Positions 32,725 to 41,246 of a stretch of DNA of 52,564 nucleotides are shown in pieces (the first letter of the stretch is position 1; the number at the start of each line of letters is the position of its first letter). The translations under genes were made by a program, and so were the position numbers. The notes beneath the pieces were generated by a model. That model had not been told where the DNA came from. It made no database searches and saw only the letters and a list, made by a program, of their open reading frames with translations. The DNA is from Solimonas soli DSM 21787 (GTDB lineage: Bacteria; Pseudomonadota; Gammaproteobacteria; Nevskiales; Nevskiaceae): NCBI RefSeq assembly GCF_000474945.1, contig NZ_KI440840.1, forward strand, positions 24,074-76,637, given 5' to 3'.

Positions 32725-34212
32725 ATGTCCCCCGATGCGTCGCATGAAGTCGCCCCTCAAGCCGTGCATCTGAAGCACTTTATCGCCGGCAAGGCGGTGG
32801 ATGCCTCGGACGGTGCTACGATGGAGCTTTTCAGCCCGGTGACCGAAGAATTGACCGGGGTCGCTGCACGCGGTACGGCCGAGGATGTCGATACTGCGGT
32901 GAAGGTCTCACGTGCCCAGCTAGACGGTGGCGAATGGAGCCGCCTGAGCGGTTCGCAGCGCGGCGTTCTGCTGAACCGGCTTGCGGACCTGATTGCCCGC
33001 GATGCGGAGCTGATTGCCGATATGGATGCGGGCTGCATCGGCCGCATGCCGATCGAGCCGCGCCTTCTGGATCTGCCGAACGCCATCGAGACCTACCGCA
33101 CATCGGCGGGCTGGGCGGACAAGATCGAAGGGCGCACCATCCCCACGCCCGGTTACATGGGCATGCAGACGCTCTCTTACACCCAGCGCGAGCCGGTCGG
33201 TGTGGTCGGCGCGATCACGCCGTGGAACACGCCATTCATGATCACGGCGTGGAAGGTGGGTCCGTTGCTGGCGGCCGGCTGCACGGTGGTCATCAAGCCG
33301 TCCGAGGAAACGCCGAACTCCGCGCTTCACTTGGCCCGGCTCTGCAAGGAAGCCGGCATTCCGGATGGTGTCGTCAACGTGGTGACCGGCTACGGCAACG
33401 TTGTCGGCAAGGCGCTCTGCGTTCATCCGCAAGTCGACAAGATCACCTTCACCGGCAGCCCGGAAGTTGGCGCCGAGATCCAGCGCACGGCCGGTCCGCT
33501 GTTCAAGCGCATCTCGCTCGAGCTCGGTGGCAAGAGCCCGCAGATCGTCTTCGAGGATGCCAACCTCGAAGCTGCGGTGCAGGGCTGTGCGATGGGCGTG
33601 TTTTTCAATCAGGGCCAGGTCTGCGCCGCGGGCACGCGCGTGCTGGTGCAGCGCCCGATCGCCGAGAAGTTTGCCGCGATGCTCGCCGGCGCCGCGCAGA
33701 GCATCAAGACGGGCCAGCCGGGCGATGAGGGTGTCCAGATGGGGCCGGTCGCCAAGAAGGGACAGTTCGAGCGCGTCAACCGCTACATCCGGCAAGGTGT
33801 CGAAGAGGGCGCCAAGCTGCTCGCCGGCGGCACGACCGAGCACACGCGTGGATGGTTTGTGCGGCCCACCGTATTCGTCGATGCGAGCAACGATATGTCG
33901 ATCGCTCGTGACGAAATCTTCGGCCCGGTGGCGACCGTGATCCCGTTCGATACCGAGGAAAACGCCGTCCGCATTGCCAATGATTCGCGCTACGGCCTTG
34001 CCGCGACGGTGTGGACGTCTAACGTTGCGCGTGCACACCGCGTCGCCAAAGGCGTCAAGGCAGGTGCGGTGGGCGTGAACTGTTGGGCGCCGATCGACGC
34101 GCGCCTGCCTTGGGGTGGCATGAAGACCAGCGGCGTCGGCCGCGAATGCGGACTGGCCGGCGTGCTGGCCTATACCGAGGAAAAGGTTATCACGGTGCTG
34201 CTGGCGCCGTAG
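32725..34212 (+). CDS. styD: phenylacetaldehyde dehydrogenase (StyD-like)
   Basis: A 495-aa NAD-dependent aldehyde dehydrogenase. Catalytic residues are seen at Asn168 (TPWNTPF), Glu266 (LELGGK) and Cys300 (FNQGQVCAAG). The sequence pattern belongs to the phenylacetaldehyde dehydrogenase/FeaB branch. Placed between the paa operon and styABC, it should oxidise phenylacetaldehyde, made by StyC, to phenylacetate, the PaaK substrate. It has its own 107-nt leader with an inverted repeat. Length is normal. A different aromatic aldehyde substrate is possible, but the context argues for StyD. Confidence 0.88.
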   Translation: MSPDASHEVAPQAVHLKHFIAGKAVDASDGATMELFSPVTEELTGVAARGTAEDVDTAVKVSRAQLDGGEWSRLSGSQRGVLLNRLADLIARDAELIADMDAGCIGRMPIEPRLLDLPNAIETYRTSAGWADKIEGRTIPTPGYMGMQTLSYTQREPVGVVGAITPWNTPFMITAWKVGPLLAAGCTVVIKPSEETPNSALHLARLCKEAGIPDGVVNVVTGYGNVVGKALCVHPQVDKITFTGSPEVGAEIQRTAGPLFKRISLELGGKSPQIVFEDANLEAAVQGCAMGVFFNQGQVCAAGTRVLVQRPIAEKFAAMLAGAAQSIKTGQPGDEGVQMGPVAKKGQFERVNRYIRQGVEEGAKLLAGGTTEHTRGWFVRPTVFVDASNDMSIARDEIFGPVATVIPFDTEENAVRIANDSRYGLAATVWTSNVARAHRVAKGVKAGAVGVNCWAPIDARLPWGGMKTSGVGRECGLAGVLAYTEEKVITVLLAP

Positions 34213-34220
34213 AAGCCAGC

Positions 34221-35108
34221 TCAGCGCGTGCCGCGCAGCTCCTCGAGAAGGAACTCGATGAAGCTGCGGGCGCGCTGAGAGGGGAATCGGGTTTGGGAAT
34301 AGACGATGTTCACGGGCTGCGGTGTCGGGTAGTAGTCCCGAAGCAGCCAAAGCACGCGCCCTTCCTCGATATCCCGATCCAGCAGCCAATCAGGAATCAG
34401 CGCGATGCCCAAGCCAGCGAGGACCATGTCGTACAGCGCCTCCGGATCATTCGCCTGGGCTTGGCCCGCGATCTCGACCGCAGATCGGCCGTGCTCCGAT
34501 TCGAATTCCCATCGATTGGAGCGCCTTGTGGCAGTGTTCAGTAGGCAACGGTGGTTTGCCAGGTCCTGGGGCGTTTCCGGCGTGCCGGCTCGCGCGATGT
34601 ATGCCAATGAAGCCACCAGATACTGCTCGGCGATGCCAATAGGACGAGCGACCAGCGTGCTCGATGCAAGCGGCCCGAGGCGGATGCCCAGTTCGATCCC
34701 TTCCTCGACGAGATCGAGCGGATTGTCGTCGAGCACGATATCCAGCTGCACCTGGGGATGCCGCTCGAGGAAGCGGCCGAGCAGAGGAACGATCCGGCGC
34801 CTCCCGAACGAATGCGGCATCGTCACACGCAGCATACCGACAGCCGCGGCCGGCCGATCCTTGGAGAAGCGGATTTCCTCCACGGCATCCAGCAACTGGC
34901 GAGCGTGTTCGTACAGGCGCAGTGCCTCGGTGGTCGGCGTCAGCCGTCGCGTCGTCCGGGCAAACAACTGTACCCCGAGTGTGCTCTCCAGATTCGCGAT
35001 CTGCTTGCTGATGGACGATTGCGAGATGCCGAGCTCCTGGGCCACCGCCGAAAAGCTGCCGGATTCGCAGGCACGGACGAAAGCCGCATACGTCTGGATC
35101 GCGTCCAT
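34221..35108 (-). CDS. LysR-type transcriptional regulator next to styA
   Basis: A 295-aa LysR family protein. The N-terminal winged helix-turn-helix is at about 3-62 (FVRACESGSFSAVAQELGI, SISKQIANLESTLG, LFARTTRRLTPT). The rest is a periplasmic-binding-fold effector domain. It is divergent from styA and ends only 8 nt from the styD stop, so it sits inside the styrene cluster and most likely controls it. Known pseudomonad styrene clusters use the StyS/StyR two-component pair, which is absent here. The effector is unknown; styrene or phenylacetaldehyde is inference. Confidence 0.88.
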   Translation of the reverse strand: MDAIQTYAAFVRACESGSFSAVAQELGISQSSISKQIANLESTLGVQLFARTTRRLTPTTEALRLYEHARQLLDAVEEIRFSKDRPAAAVGMLRVTMPHSFGRRRIVPLLGRFLERHPQVQLDIVLDDNPLDLVEEGIELGIRLGPLASSTLVARPIGIAEQYLVASLAYIARAGTPETPQDLANHRCLLNTATRRSNRWEFESEHGRSAVEIAGQAQANDPEALYDMVLAGLGIALIPDWLLDRDIEEGRVLWLLRDYYPTPQPVNIVYSQTRFPSQRARSFIEFLLEELRGTR

Positions 35109-35114
35109 GATTCA

Positions 35115-35133
35115 TTCCATTTTTGAATAATTC
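35115..35133. promoter_or_regulatory. LysR-type T-N11-A dyad in the LysR-styA gap
   Basis: TTCCATTTTTGAA (35115-35127) is a T-N11-A motif with TTC/GAA dyad symmetry, followed by the overlapping palindrome GAATAATTC (35125-35133). It lies directly upstream of the LysR gene's start, where such proteins usually bind to control themselves and the divergent target, here styA. Confidence 0.4.
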
Positions 35134-35223
35134 TTAATCTATATGAGCCGTTTCGGATTGAATAGGGCTTGGCCAGAATCGACCCACAATAAAGCGGTAC
35201 TGACTCAATAAGGGAGGAAGACG

Positions 35224-36528
35224 GTGAGCAGCAAAAGGATCGGCATCATCGGCGCCGGTACCGCCGGACTCCACTTGGGGCTCTATCTGCTGCAGCACGA
35301 TGTGAAGGTCACGATCTTCACCGACAAGAAGCCCGCCGAGTACTCGGGCATGCGCCTGCTCAATACCGTGGCTCATCATGCCGTAACCAATGCGCGCGAA
35401 ACGGCCTTGGGAGCCAACCACTGGCCCGAAGAGCAATACGGGTATTTCGGCCACTACTACTACATCGGCATTCCTGGAAATCCGCTGCGCTTCTTTGGCG
35501 ATCTGCGCGCGCCCAGCCGCGCCGTCGACTACCGCATCTACCAGCCGCGACTGATGGAGGACTTCGAGAACCGCGGCGGCAGGATCGAGTACCGCGAAAT
35601 CCGCGGCAACGACGTCGCGAAGATCAGCGCTGAATTCGACCTGGTCGTGGTCTGCACCGGCAAGGGTCCGTTCGGCCAGATGTTCGAGCATGACAAGCGG
35701 AATTCGCCTTTCGATCGTCCGCAGCGCGCGCTCTGCGTCGGCTTGTTCAAGGGCATCAAGGAGCGCCCGATTCGCGCGGTGACGATGAACTTCTCTCCGG
35801 GTGCCGGAGAAATGATCGAAATTCCGACGTGGACCTTCAATGGTCTGGCGACTGCCCTGGTGATCGAGAACATCGTCGGAAGTGATCTCGAGATTCTCGC
35901 CAAGGCCAAGTACGAAGAGAACCCGCGTGCGTTCCTCGATCTGCTGTTGCAGAAGCTGCGCAGGCACTACCCGGACTGTGCCGAACGCATCGATGAGAAG
36001 GAGTTTGACCTCGCCAACGGTCCTCTCGATCTCATGCAAGGTGGTGTGACGCCCACCATGCGCAAGACGCACAAGGTTCTGGAAGGCGGCAAGCTCGCCG
36101 TCGCGCTCGGTGATGTGCACGCGCTTGTGGATCCCGTGCTCGGTCAAGGCGCGAATCTGGCTTCGCACGCGGCAGTGATCCTCGGCGAAGAGATCGTCAA
36201 GCAAGACGTCTACGACGAACGTTTCGTCGAGCATGTCGACAACCGCCGCAATGATCGCATCCTGGGCGCGATGCGTTGGACCAATTACATGATGACCAAT
36301 CTGGCCGCGATGCCGCCGGAGCTGCAGCAGTATGTTCTCGCCGTCAGCCAGAACCGCGTTTTAGCGGATGCCTTCACGGATGGCTTCAACTATCCTGAGC
36401 GGCAATGGGATTGTTTCGCGAGTCCGGCCCGCATGGAAGCCTGGATCGCCAAGCATGCAGATGAACCCACCAACCCTGCGACGGCCCGTCCATACGAGCC
36501 ACGCAAGGAACCCAGGGTGGCAGCGTGA
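35224..36528 (+). CDS. styA: styrene monooxygenase, oxygenase component StyA
   Basis: A 434-aa FAD-dependent epoxidase that converts styrene to styrene oxide using FADH2 supplied by StyB. The FAD motif GAGTAG is at 10-15 in the N-terminal Rossmann fold. SMO-specific stretches follow closely: SGMRLLNTVAHHAV, GYFGHYYYIG, SRAVDYRIYQPRLM, ALCVGLFKGIKE, DPVLGQGANLASHA and NYPERQWDCF. It is about 20 residues longer than the Pseudomonas protein, mainly at the C-terminus. The start is GTG at 35224 behind AGGGAGGAAG. It is the first gene of styABC. Confidence 0.96.
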   Translation: MSSKRIGIIGAGTAGLHLGLYLLQHDVKVTIFTDKKPAEYSGMRLLNTVAHHAVTNARETALGANHWPEEQYGYFGHYYYIGIPGNPLRFFGDLRAPSRAVDYRIYQPRLMEDFENRGGRIEYREIRGNDVAKISAEFDLVVVCTGKGPFGQMFEHDKRNSPFDRPQRALCVGLFKGIKERPIRAVTMNFSPGAGEMIEIPTWTFNGLATALVIENIVGSDLEILAKAKYEENPRAFLDLLLQKLRRHYPDCAERIDEKEFDLANGPLDLMQGGVTPTMRKTHKVLEGGKLAVALGDVHALVDPVLGQGANLASHAAVILGEEIVKQDVYDERFVEHVDNRRNDRILGAMRWTNYMMTNLAAMPPELQQYVLAVSQNRVLADAFTDGFNYPERQWDCFASPARMEAWIAKHADEPTNPATARPYEPRKEPRVAA

Positions 36529-36603
36529 TGGGCGCTGAGTTCCGCCGGCGAGACATACGCCATGCATTCATTGCGGTGCGCGCCACAGGAGAGCGGGGGC
36601 GAC

Positions 36604-37119
36604 ATGGACGATCTTGAGAACCCGATGGCAGGCAGCGTGGACCCCTTGCATTTCCGCAAGACGGTTTCGCGTTTCGCGACGGGCATCGCGATCATCGCTT
36701 GCGAGGATGAAGACGGCCGGGTCCATGGCATGGTCGCCAAAAGCTTCACGTCCATCAACCTCGATCCGCCAACGGTCCTGATTTCGATGAGACCAGGCAA
36801 GGCACATCGGGCGATCACCCGCAGCGGCAGGTTCGGTGCGAGCATTCTCAATGAGAGCCAGCAGGGCTATTTGGCGCATTTCAGCGGAACGCCGCAGGAG
36901 TCGTTCGTTCCTGACTTCATCGTGAGGTCCCGGACGCTGACGCTACGTCAGTGTCTGGCGTGGTTCGAATGCGAAATCGTCGAGCGCATCCAGATTCATG
37001 ACCAGACGTTGTTCGTGGCCAAGGTCACGCAGTGCGACGTACTGGAAGGGCGCCCTTTGATGTTCTACGCCGACCGCTATCACCGCCGGATTAGCGTTGC
37101 AGAGCGGCGGTATGGGTAG
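36604..37119 (+). CDS. styB: styrene monooxygenase, flavin reductase component StyB
   Basis: A 171-aa NADH:FAD oxidoreductase of the flavin reductase-like family that supplies FADH2 to StyA. Typical segments are FRKTVSRFATGIAII, HGMVAKSFTSINLDPPTVLI, GRFGASILNESQQ and MFYADRYHR. The ATG at 36604 follows AGGAGAG at a good distance; an in-frame ATG 14 codons earlier is less well supported. It lies 75 nt after styA. Confidence 0.93.
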   Translation: MDDLENPMAGSVDPLHFRKTVSRFATGIAIIACEDEDGRVHGMVAKSFTSINLDPPTVLISMRPGKAHRAITRSGRFGASILNESQQGYLAHFSGTPQESFVPDFIVRSRTLTLRQCLAWFECEIVERIQIHDQTLFVAKVTQCDVLEGRPLMFYADRYHRRISVAERRYG

Positions 37120-37178
37120 TGTTCGGTTGATGTTGGCTAGCTGATCAAAGAGATCGAGTTCTTGAGGAGGAATTGAAG

Positions 37179-37694
37179 ATGGAAAACAACTTGCAGCGGC
37201 GCATGTCGGGCCACGGAATCCTGATGATCTTCAGCACGCTTCTATTCGGCGTGTTCTTGTGGATGAACTTGATTGGTGGTTTCGAACTCATTCCCGGCTA
37301 CATCATTCACTTCCAGATTCCGGGAACGCCGGAGGGATGGGCGCGCGCCCATGTCGGGCCGGCGCTCAACGGCATGATGGTCATCGCGGTGGCTTTCGTG
37401 CTGCCCATGCTGGACTTCACGCAAAGGACGGCCAACCGCCTGGCGTTCATCATCGTGGCCGACGGCTGGTCGAATGTCTGCTTCTATTTCTTCTCCAACT
37501 TCACGGCAAACCGCGGGCTGAGCTTCGGCCCGAACCAGCTGGGTGACAACAATATCTTCAGCGTGCTTGCGCTGGGACCCGCCTATCTCTTCGGTGTCCT
37601 TGCACTCGTCGCGCTGTTCGTCATCGGTCGTCAGGCGCTCAAGAGGCGTGCGGTCGAGGCAAAGGGCGACAGCAAGGCCGCATTTTCCGCGTAG
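37179..37694 (+). CDS. styC: styrene oxide isomerase StyC
   Basis: A 171-aa membrane enzyme with four hydrophobic helices that isomerises styrene oxide to phenylacetaldehyde (Meinwald rearrangement) without external cofactor turnover. Very typical sequence is seen: GHGILMIFSTLLFGVFLWMN, ELIPGYIIHFQIPG, EGWARAHVGPALNGMM and DGWSNVCFYFFSN. Counting from the ATG, His58, Asn64 and Tyr103 fall where the haem-binding and active-site residues are reported for the Pseudomonas enzyme. AGGAGG lies 8 nt before the ATG. It is the last styABC gene, 59 nt after styB. Confidence 0.95.
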   Translation: MENNLQRRMSGHGILMIFSTLLFGVFLWMNLIGGFELIPGYIIHFQIPGTPEGWARAHVGPALNGMMVIAVAFVLPMLDFTQRTANRLAFIIVADGWSNVCFYFFSNFTANRGLSFGPNQLGDNNIFSVLALGPAYLFGVLALVALFVIGRQALKRRAVEAKGDSKAAFSA

Positions 37695-37744
37695 CAGCAA
37701 CCGAGCCGGTCCCCACGCTAGCTAGCGGAGCGGGCAATAAAAAG

Positions 37745-37768
37745 GGGGACGCCCAATGCGGCGTCCCC
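37745..37768. repeat. perfect 9-bp hairpin between styC and the AraC gene
   Basis: GGGGACGCC (37745-37753) and GGCGTCCCC (37760-37768) pair around CAATGC. The T-run lies on the minus-strand side (AATAAAAAG precedes on the plus strand), so as a terminator it would fit leftward transcription only. On the plus strand it could still stabilise the styABC mRNA end. Confidence 0.5.
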
Positions 37769-37823
37769 ATAGCCCAGCGCCAAGCACGCAAAGAAGAGAT
37801 GCGTGTGCGCTGAGGAGGAGAAG

Positions 37824-38858
37824 ATGGCCATGAGCAGTTCATCGACGGTGGCAGCAGCCGCCACGGAAACGTTTCCCTTGACGATCGGACCGACGGATTC
37901 GGAGCACGTACGCGGCTTCGGAAAATGGAAGGATTTTGTCCATGACAACTATCCGTGGCTCGAGCATCGCAATCACTCGAGCAGCGAGTTTTCCGCCGAG
38001 GTGAGTGCGTTCCGTCTTGGCAACGGGATGTTGACCACGATCAGCGCCGGCTCGTGCGAAGTCATCCGCACCAAGCGCCTCGCCGAGAGATCAGAAGAGG
38101 GCTTCATCAAGGTGATGTGGCAGATGGCCGGCCAGATGCACCTCGAGCAGGATCAGCGCCAAGTGCTCGTGCTGCCAGGACAGGCCACGGTCTGCGACAC
38201 CGCGCGACCTTATCGCATACAGCTGTCCGACAAGGCCCACTTCGCGGTGCTGATGCTGCCCTACGTGGCGCTCCCCGGCTGGGAAACGATCAGTCAGCGC
38301 CTGTGCGGTTCCCAACTCGCGGAAACGGGCGCCATGCGGGCGGCGCTCGGTGCGCTTCTGGCACTGACGGGGGTTCCGCAGACCTTCGTGGCGGATGCGG
38401 GCGCCACCGTTTCGCAGGCGATCCAGCTCATGCTGACGTCGTCGATGCACCGCTCTGCCATGGCGGCCGGGGGCTCGGGTTCATTGCACCCCCGTCTGAA
38501 CAAGGCGCAGCAGCACATTCTCGAGCATATCGGCGATCCGAATCTCGATGCCGACGGCCTGGCCGAGGCGCTGTGCATGTCGCGGCGTTCGCTCTACATG
38601 CTGTTCAAGGAATACAAACTCACGCCGGGCAAGATGATCCATGACATACGGCTGCAGCGCTGCATGGACACGCTGAGCGATCCTGCGCAGAAAAACCGCA
38701 AGATCACGGACATCGCCTTCGACCACGGCTTCGGCGATTACGCGACCTTCAGCCGATTGTTCAAGGCGCAGTACGGCGTAACGCCGAGCGAGTACCGCAT
38801 GAAGTCGCGAACGCAGGCAGTAGGACGGCGTCCGCCGCAAGCTGGATGGTCTTCGTGA
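37824..38858 (+). CDS. AraC/XylS-family transcriptional regulator
   Basis: A 344-aa regulator. An N-terminal AraC-binding-like sensory domain (about 40-215, with KDFVHDNYPWLEHRN near its start) is followed by two helix-turn-helix motifs in the C-terminal 100 residues (LDADGLAEALCMSRRSLYML and KITDIAFDHGFGDYATFSR, then QYGVTPSEYR). It follows styC by 129 nt on the same strand and faces the DmpR-like gene. It probably regulates the styrene genes, although control of dmp cannot be excluded. ATG 37824 is chosen because AGGAGGAG stands just upstream. Confidence 0.88.
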   Translation: MAMSSSSTVAAAATETFPLTIGPTDSEHVRGFGKWKDFVHDNYPWLEHRNHSSSEFSAEVSAFRLGNGMLTTISAGSCEVIRTKRLAERSEEGFIKVMWQMAGQMHLEQDQRQVLVLPGQATVCDTARPYRIQLSDKAHFAVLMLPYVALPGWETISQRLCGSQLAETGAMRAALGALLALTGVPQTFVADAGATVSQAIQLMLTSSMHRSAMAAGGSGSLHPRLNKAQQHILEHIGDPNLDADGLAEALCMSRRSLYMLFKEYKLTPGKMIHDIRLQRCMDTLSDPAQKNRKITDIAFDHGFGDYATFSRLFKAQYGVTPSEYRMKSRTQAVGRRPPQAGWSS

Positions 38859-38895
38859 CTTGTTCGCGCTTTAGATTTCTTTACTGGAGTTCCAA

Positions 38896-40707
38896 TTATT
38901 GTTCACGCAATCCTCTGCTCTTGAGGCGATAAGCGAGTTGGGGCCGCGTAATGCCAAGCATCCGGGCGGCTGCCGATAGATTGCCGCCTGCGCGAGTCAC
39001 CGCACTTGTGATCAGCGCAGTTTCTATTTCATCGAGCGATGTCGGATCGTTGTCGTCGCAGTTGCCGCCCAACAGTGCGCTGATCTTTCGGGACACTCGT
39101 TCGCGAATGCAGTCTTCGCCATCGAGCGTTTGTAAGCGGTCGAGGCTTTCGGAGGACGCCAGCATGCCGCTGCTTCCCAATCCAAAGATATTGGCTTTTG
39201 TTTTCTCGGTGTTCGAGAAAATATGCCCGATGTCCACGGCCCCATCTTCCGGTGCAAGAATCACCGCCCGCTCGATCATGTTCTGCATTTCGCGGATGTT
39301 GCCAGGCCAGCTGTAGCTGAGCATGGCGCTGATCGCACGTTCGGTGAATCCGGTGACCCGCCGACCGTGGCGCGAAGAGAATCTATGGAGGAAATGGTTC
39401 ATCAGTACCGGTATGTCCTCACGCCGTTCGCGCAGAGGGGGAATCGTCACGGGAAAAACATTGAGCCGATAGAAAAGGTCTTCACGGAACCGGCCCGCAC
39501 GGGATTCCTCCCGAAGATCCAGATTGGTGGCGGCGACCACCCTGACATCGACGTGGCGCGCCTGTGTGCCGCCGACGCGTTCGATTTCACCTTCCTGCAG
39601 GGCGCGCAATAGCTTGCCCTGCGCGGTGCTGCTGAGGATGCCGATTTCATCGAGGAACAAGGTGCCGCCGTCGGCGCGTTCGAAGCGGCCCGGTCGGGTC
39701 TGATTGGCGCCGGTGTAAGCGCCGCGCTCCACGCCAAACAACTCGGCTTCCACGAGCGACTCCGGAATGGCCGCGCAATTTACGGCAATGAAGGGGCCGT
39801 TCGCTCTCGCGCTGATGCGGTGCAGAGTCTGCGCAAAGACCTCTTTTCCGACGCCGCTTTCGCCGAGGAACAGGACGGTCGCCTGCGTTGGCGCGACCCG
39901 CTTGACCATATGGCATACCGCATTGAAACCGGCTGATACGCCGACGACCTTGTCGTCTTTGAAGGGGGACGCAGAGCGTGCATCCGCGGTTTCTCCAAGG
40001 CGGCTGCGCCCCGCACCGAAGATGCCCTGGGTGAAGGCTTGGGCCTGAAAGAAGCGATGGTCGTCGTCAGCCTCCTCTCCCCAGGCATCTGCCGGCTTTC
40101 CGATGATGCGGCAACGATTGTCGCCCAATGCCCGGCATTCGACTTCGCGATAAAGGACCGGGCGTCCCATGAAAACGCTCGTATATCCGGATGCGTAGCC
40201 GATCTGCATCCAGCATGCTGCCTCGGCCCCAATGCCATAGATACGAACATGCTCCTCGTCCTCCGAGGAGTTCGTCCATAGGAACTCGCCGTAGTAATGG
40301 CCCCGCTCGACGTCCATTTCGAGGCGCACCGGCTCCACGGCGACCATGCCTTCCAGCATATGCAATTGTGGGCCGACCACGAACATGTCGGTGAGTTTTG
40401 CGGTAGGACGCACCCGGCGCGCGAGCTCGGCATCGTGTGCCCCGGAGTTGTAACCGATGCGCGTGAGCAGTCCGCGCGCGCTATCCAGACCCAAGCTCTC
40501 TATCAATTCCCGTCGCAATACACCCATGGCGCTGGCGTGCAGCAGCAGCATGCGCTGGTCGTGCAGCCAGATATGACCGTCTTCGGGCGAGAAATGCAGG
40601 CGCGAGATCAGATCGGCGATATCCGGATAGCGCACACGGTCCACCGTAACGTTGGGATGCAAGCCTTGCGGCACGGCTGTACCGTCCACGGCTATGGTAG
40701 GCGTCAT
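38896..40707 (-). CDS. dmpR: DmpR/MopR-type sigma-54-dependent phenol-responsive activator
   Basis: A 603-aa NtrC-family activator. The N-terminal XylR-N sensory domain and V4R domain run to about 210. Residues matching the MopR/DmpR phenol pocket are seen at His116 and Trp144, and the zinc site appears as Cys165, Glu188, Cys191 and Cys199, with spacing identical to MopR. The AAA+ domain follows with Walker A GESGVGKE (282-289) and the sigma-54 contact loop GAYTGA (329-334). A C-terminal Fis-type helix-turn-helix is in [17 protein letters not shown]. It is divergent from the phenol hydroxylase operon, which has a sigma-54 promoter. GGAGGAG lies before its ATG. Confidence 0.95.
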   Translation of the reverse strand: MTPTIAVDGTAVPQGLHPNVTVDRVRYPDIADLISRLHFSPEDGHIWLHDQRMLLLHASAMGVLRRELIESLGLDSARGLLTRIGYNSGAHDAELARRVRPTAKLTDMFVVGPQLHMLEGMVAVEPVRLEMDVERGHYYGEFLWTNSSEDEEHVRIYGIGAEAACWMQIGYASGYTSVFMGRPVLYREVECRALGDNRCRIIGKPADAWGEEADDDHRFFQAQAFTQGIFGAGRSRLGETADARSASPFKDDKVVGVSAGFNAVCHMVKRVAPTQATVLFLGESGVGKEVFAQTLHRISARANGPFIAVNCAAIPESLVEAELFGVERGAYTGANQTRPGRFERADGGTLFLDEIGILSSTAQGKLLRALQEGEIERVGGTQARHVDVRVVAATNLDLREESRAGRFREDLFYRLNVFPVTIPPLRERREDIPVLMNHFLHRFSSRHGRRVTGFTERAISAMLSYSWPGNIREMQNMIERAVILAPEDGAVDIGHIFSNTEKTKANIFGLGSSGMLASSESLDRLQTLDGEDCIRERVSRKISALLGGNCDDNDPTSLDEIETALITSAVTRAGGNLSAAARMLGITRPQLAYRLKSRGLREQ

Positions 40708-40962
40708 CGGTTGCTTCTCCTCCGAGCATTCGCTCTGGTTTTTCGGGAGGAATCTCTGGATGCCTCCGCGTTTTATTACCGCAAAGCAGAACCTATGCCA
40801 TTGTCGCCACTAGCTCGTGCGTACTTGAAGAAAACCAACAAGTTGGGGAAACGATGAATAAGAACTGACCCGCTGAATTGATTAGATCATAAAAAAAATG
40901 CGAATGGAATTTATCAAATGAGAAAACCATAGAGGTTTCCTGGACCCCGAGGGCGACTTGAT

Positions 40963-40983
40963 GTGCCGACAGGAATTCGAACC
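40963..40983 (-). other. tRNA 3'-end-like fragment (T-loop and acceptor)
   Basis: Read on the minus strand, this 21-nt stretch has GGTTCGAATTCC followed by TGTCGGCAC, like the T-loop plus 3' acceptor strand of a tRNA such as tRNA-Thr. The T-stem does not pair well and no D- or anticodon arm is found, so it is not a functional tRNA gene. It may be an attachment-site scar or chance. Confidence 0.3.
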
Positions 40984-41050
40984 GGGGCGATGCCTTTGAT
41001 CGGACGGTTCCATGCTGGATGGGCGTCACCGCAGGCTCGTGGTGAGCCTT

Positions 41051-41063
41051 CGCAAATCATCAA
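41051..41063. promoter_or_regulatory. candidate upstream activating site for the DmpR-like protein
   Basis: On the minus strand it reads TTGATGATTTGCG, resembling half of XylR/DmpR-type enhancer sites (TTGAT followed by a TTTGC/ATCAA half). It is about 168 nt upstream of the -24 element, a normal distance. The dyad is incomplete, so support is weak. Confidence 0.35.
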
Positions 41064-41150
41064 AACCGTTTCTCCAATACGTCCAATTTTCATCACCTCG
41101 TGAAGTTTTCTGGGTGACTTTCGTCGACGGGAAACGAGGTTCGACATGCC

Positions 41151-41190
41151 ATATAAATTATTTAACTAATTATTTTTATTCATAAAAAAG
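41151..41190. promoter_or_regulatory. A/T-rich tract, possible IHF bend site
   Basis: Only 3 of 40 bases are G or C. It lies between the candidate activator site and the sigma-54 promoter, where IHF usually bends DNA in DmpR/XylR-controlled promoters. I do not see a clean IHF core match, so the role is inferred from position and composition. Confidence 0.35.
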
Positions 41191-41230
41191 ACTTTTGTGC
41201 GGCGCGACAACAGGTGTGAAACGGCTACGT

Positions 41231-41246
41231 TGGCACGGCTGCTGCA
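41231..41246 (+). promoter_or_regulatory. sigma-54 promoter of the dmp operon
   Basis: TGGCAC at 41231-41236 and CTGCA at 41242-41246 give the -24 GG and -12 GC doublets separated by exactly 10 bases. That is one base from the consensus TGGCAC-N5-TTGC. Transcription would start near 41257, about 80 nt before dmpK. The divergent sigma-54 activator fits. Confidence 0.85.

Noticed and set aside
37745-37768. Rho-independent terminator for styABC
   Set aside because: No T-run follows the stem on the plus strand; the A-run precedes it, so it would suit only leftward transcription.
40963-40983. Functional tRNA gene
   Set aside because: Only T-loop and acceptor-like bases are present; no D-arm or anticodon arm could be folded from the adjacent sequence.
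40793-41029. 78-codon minus-strand frame in the dmpR-dmpK gap
   Set aside because: It has no ribosome-binding site or family pattern, and it overlaps a regulatory region with low coding character.
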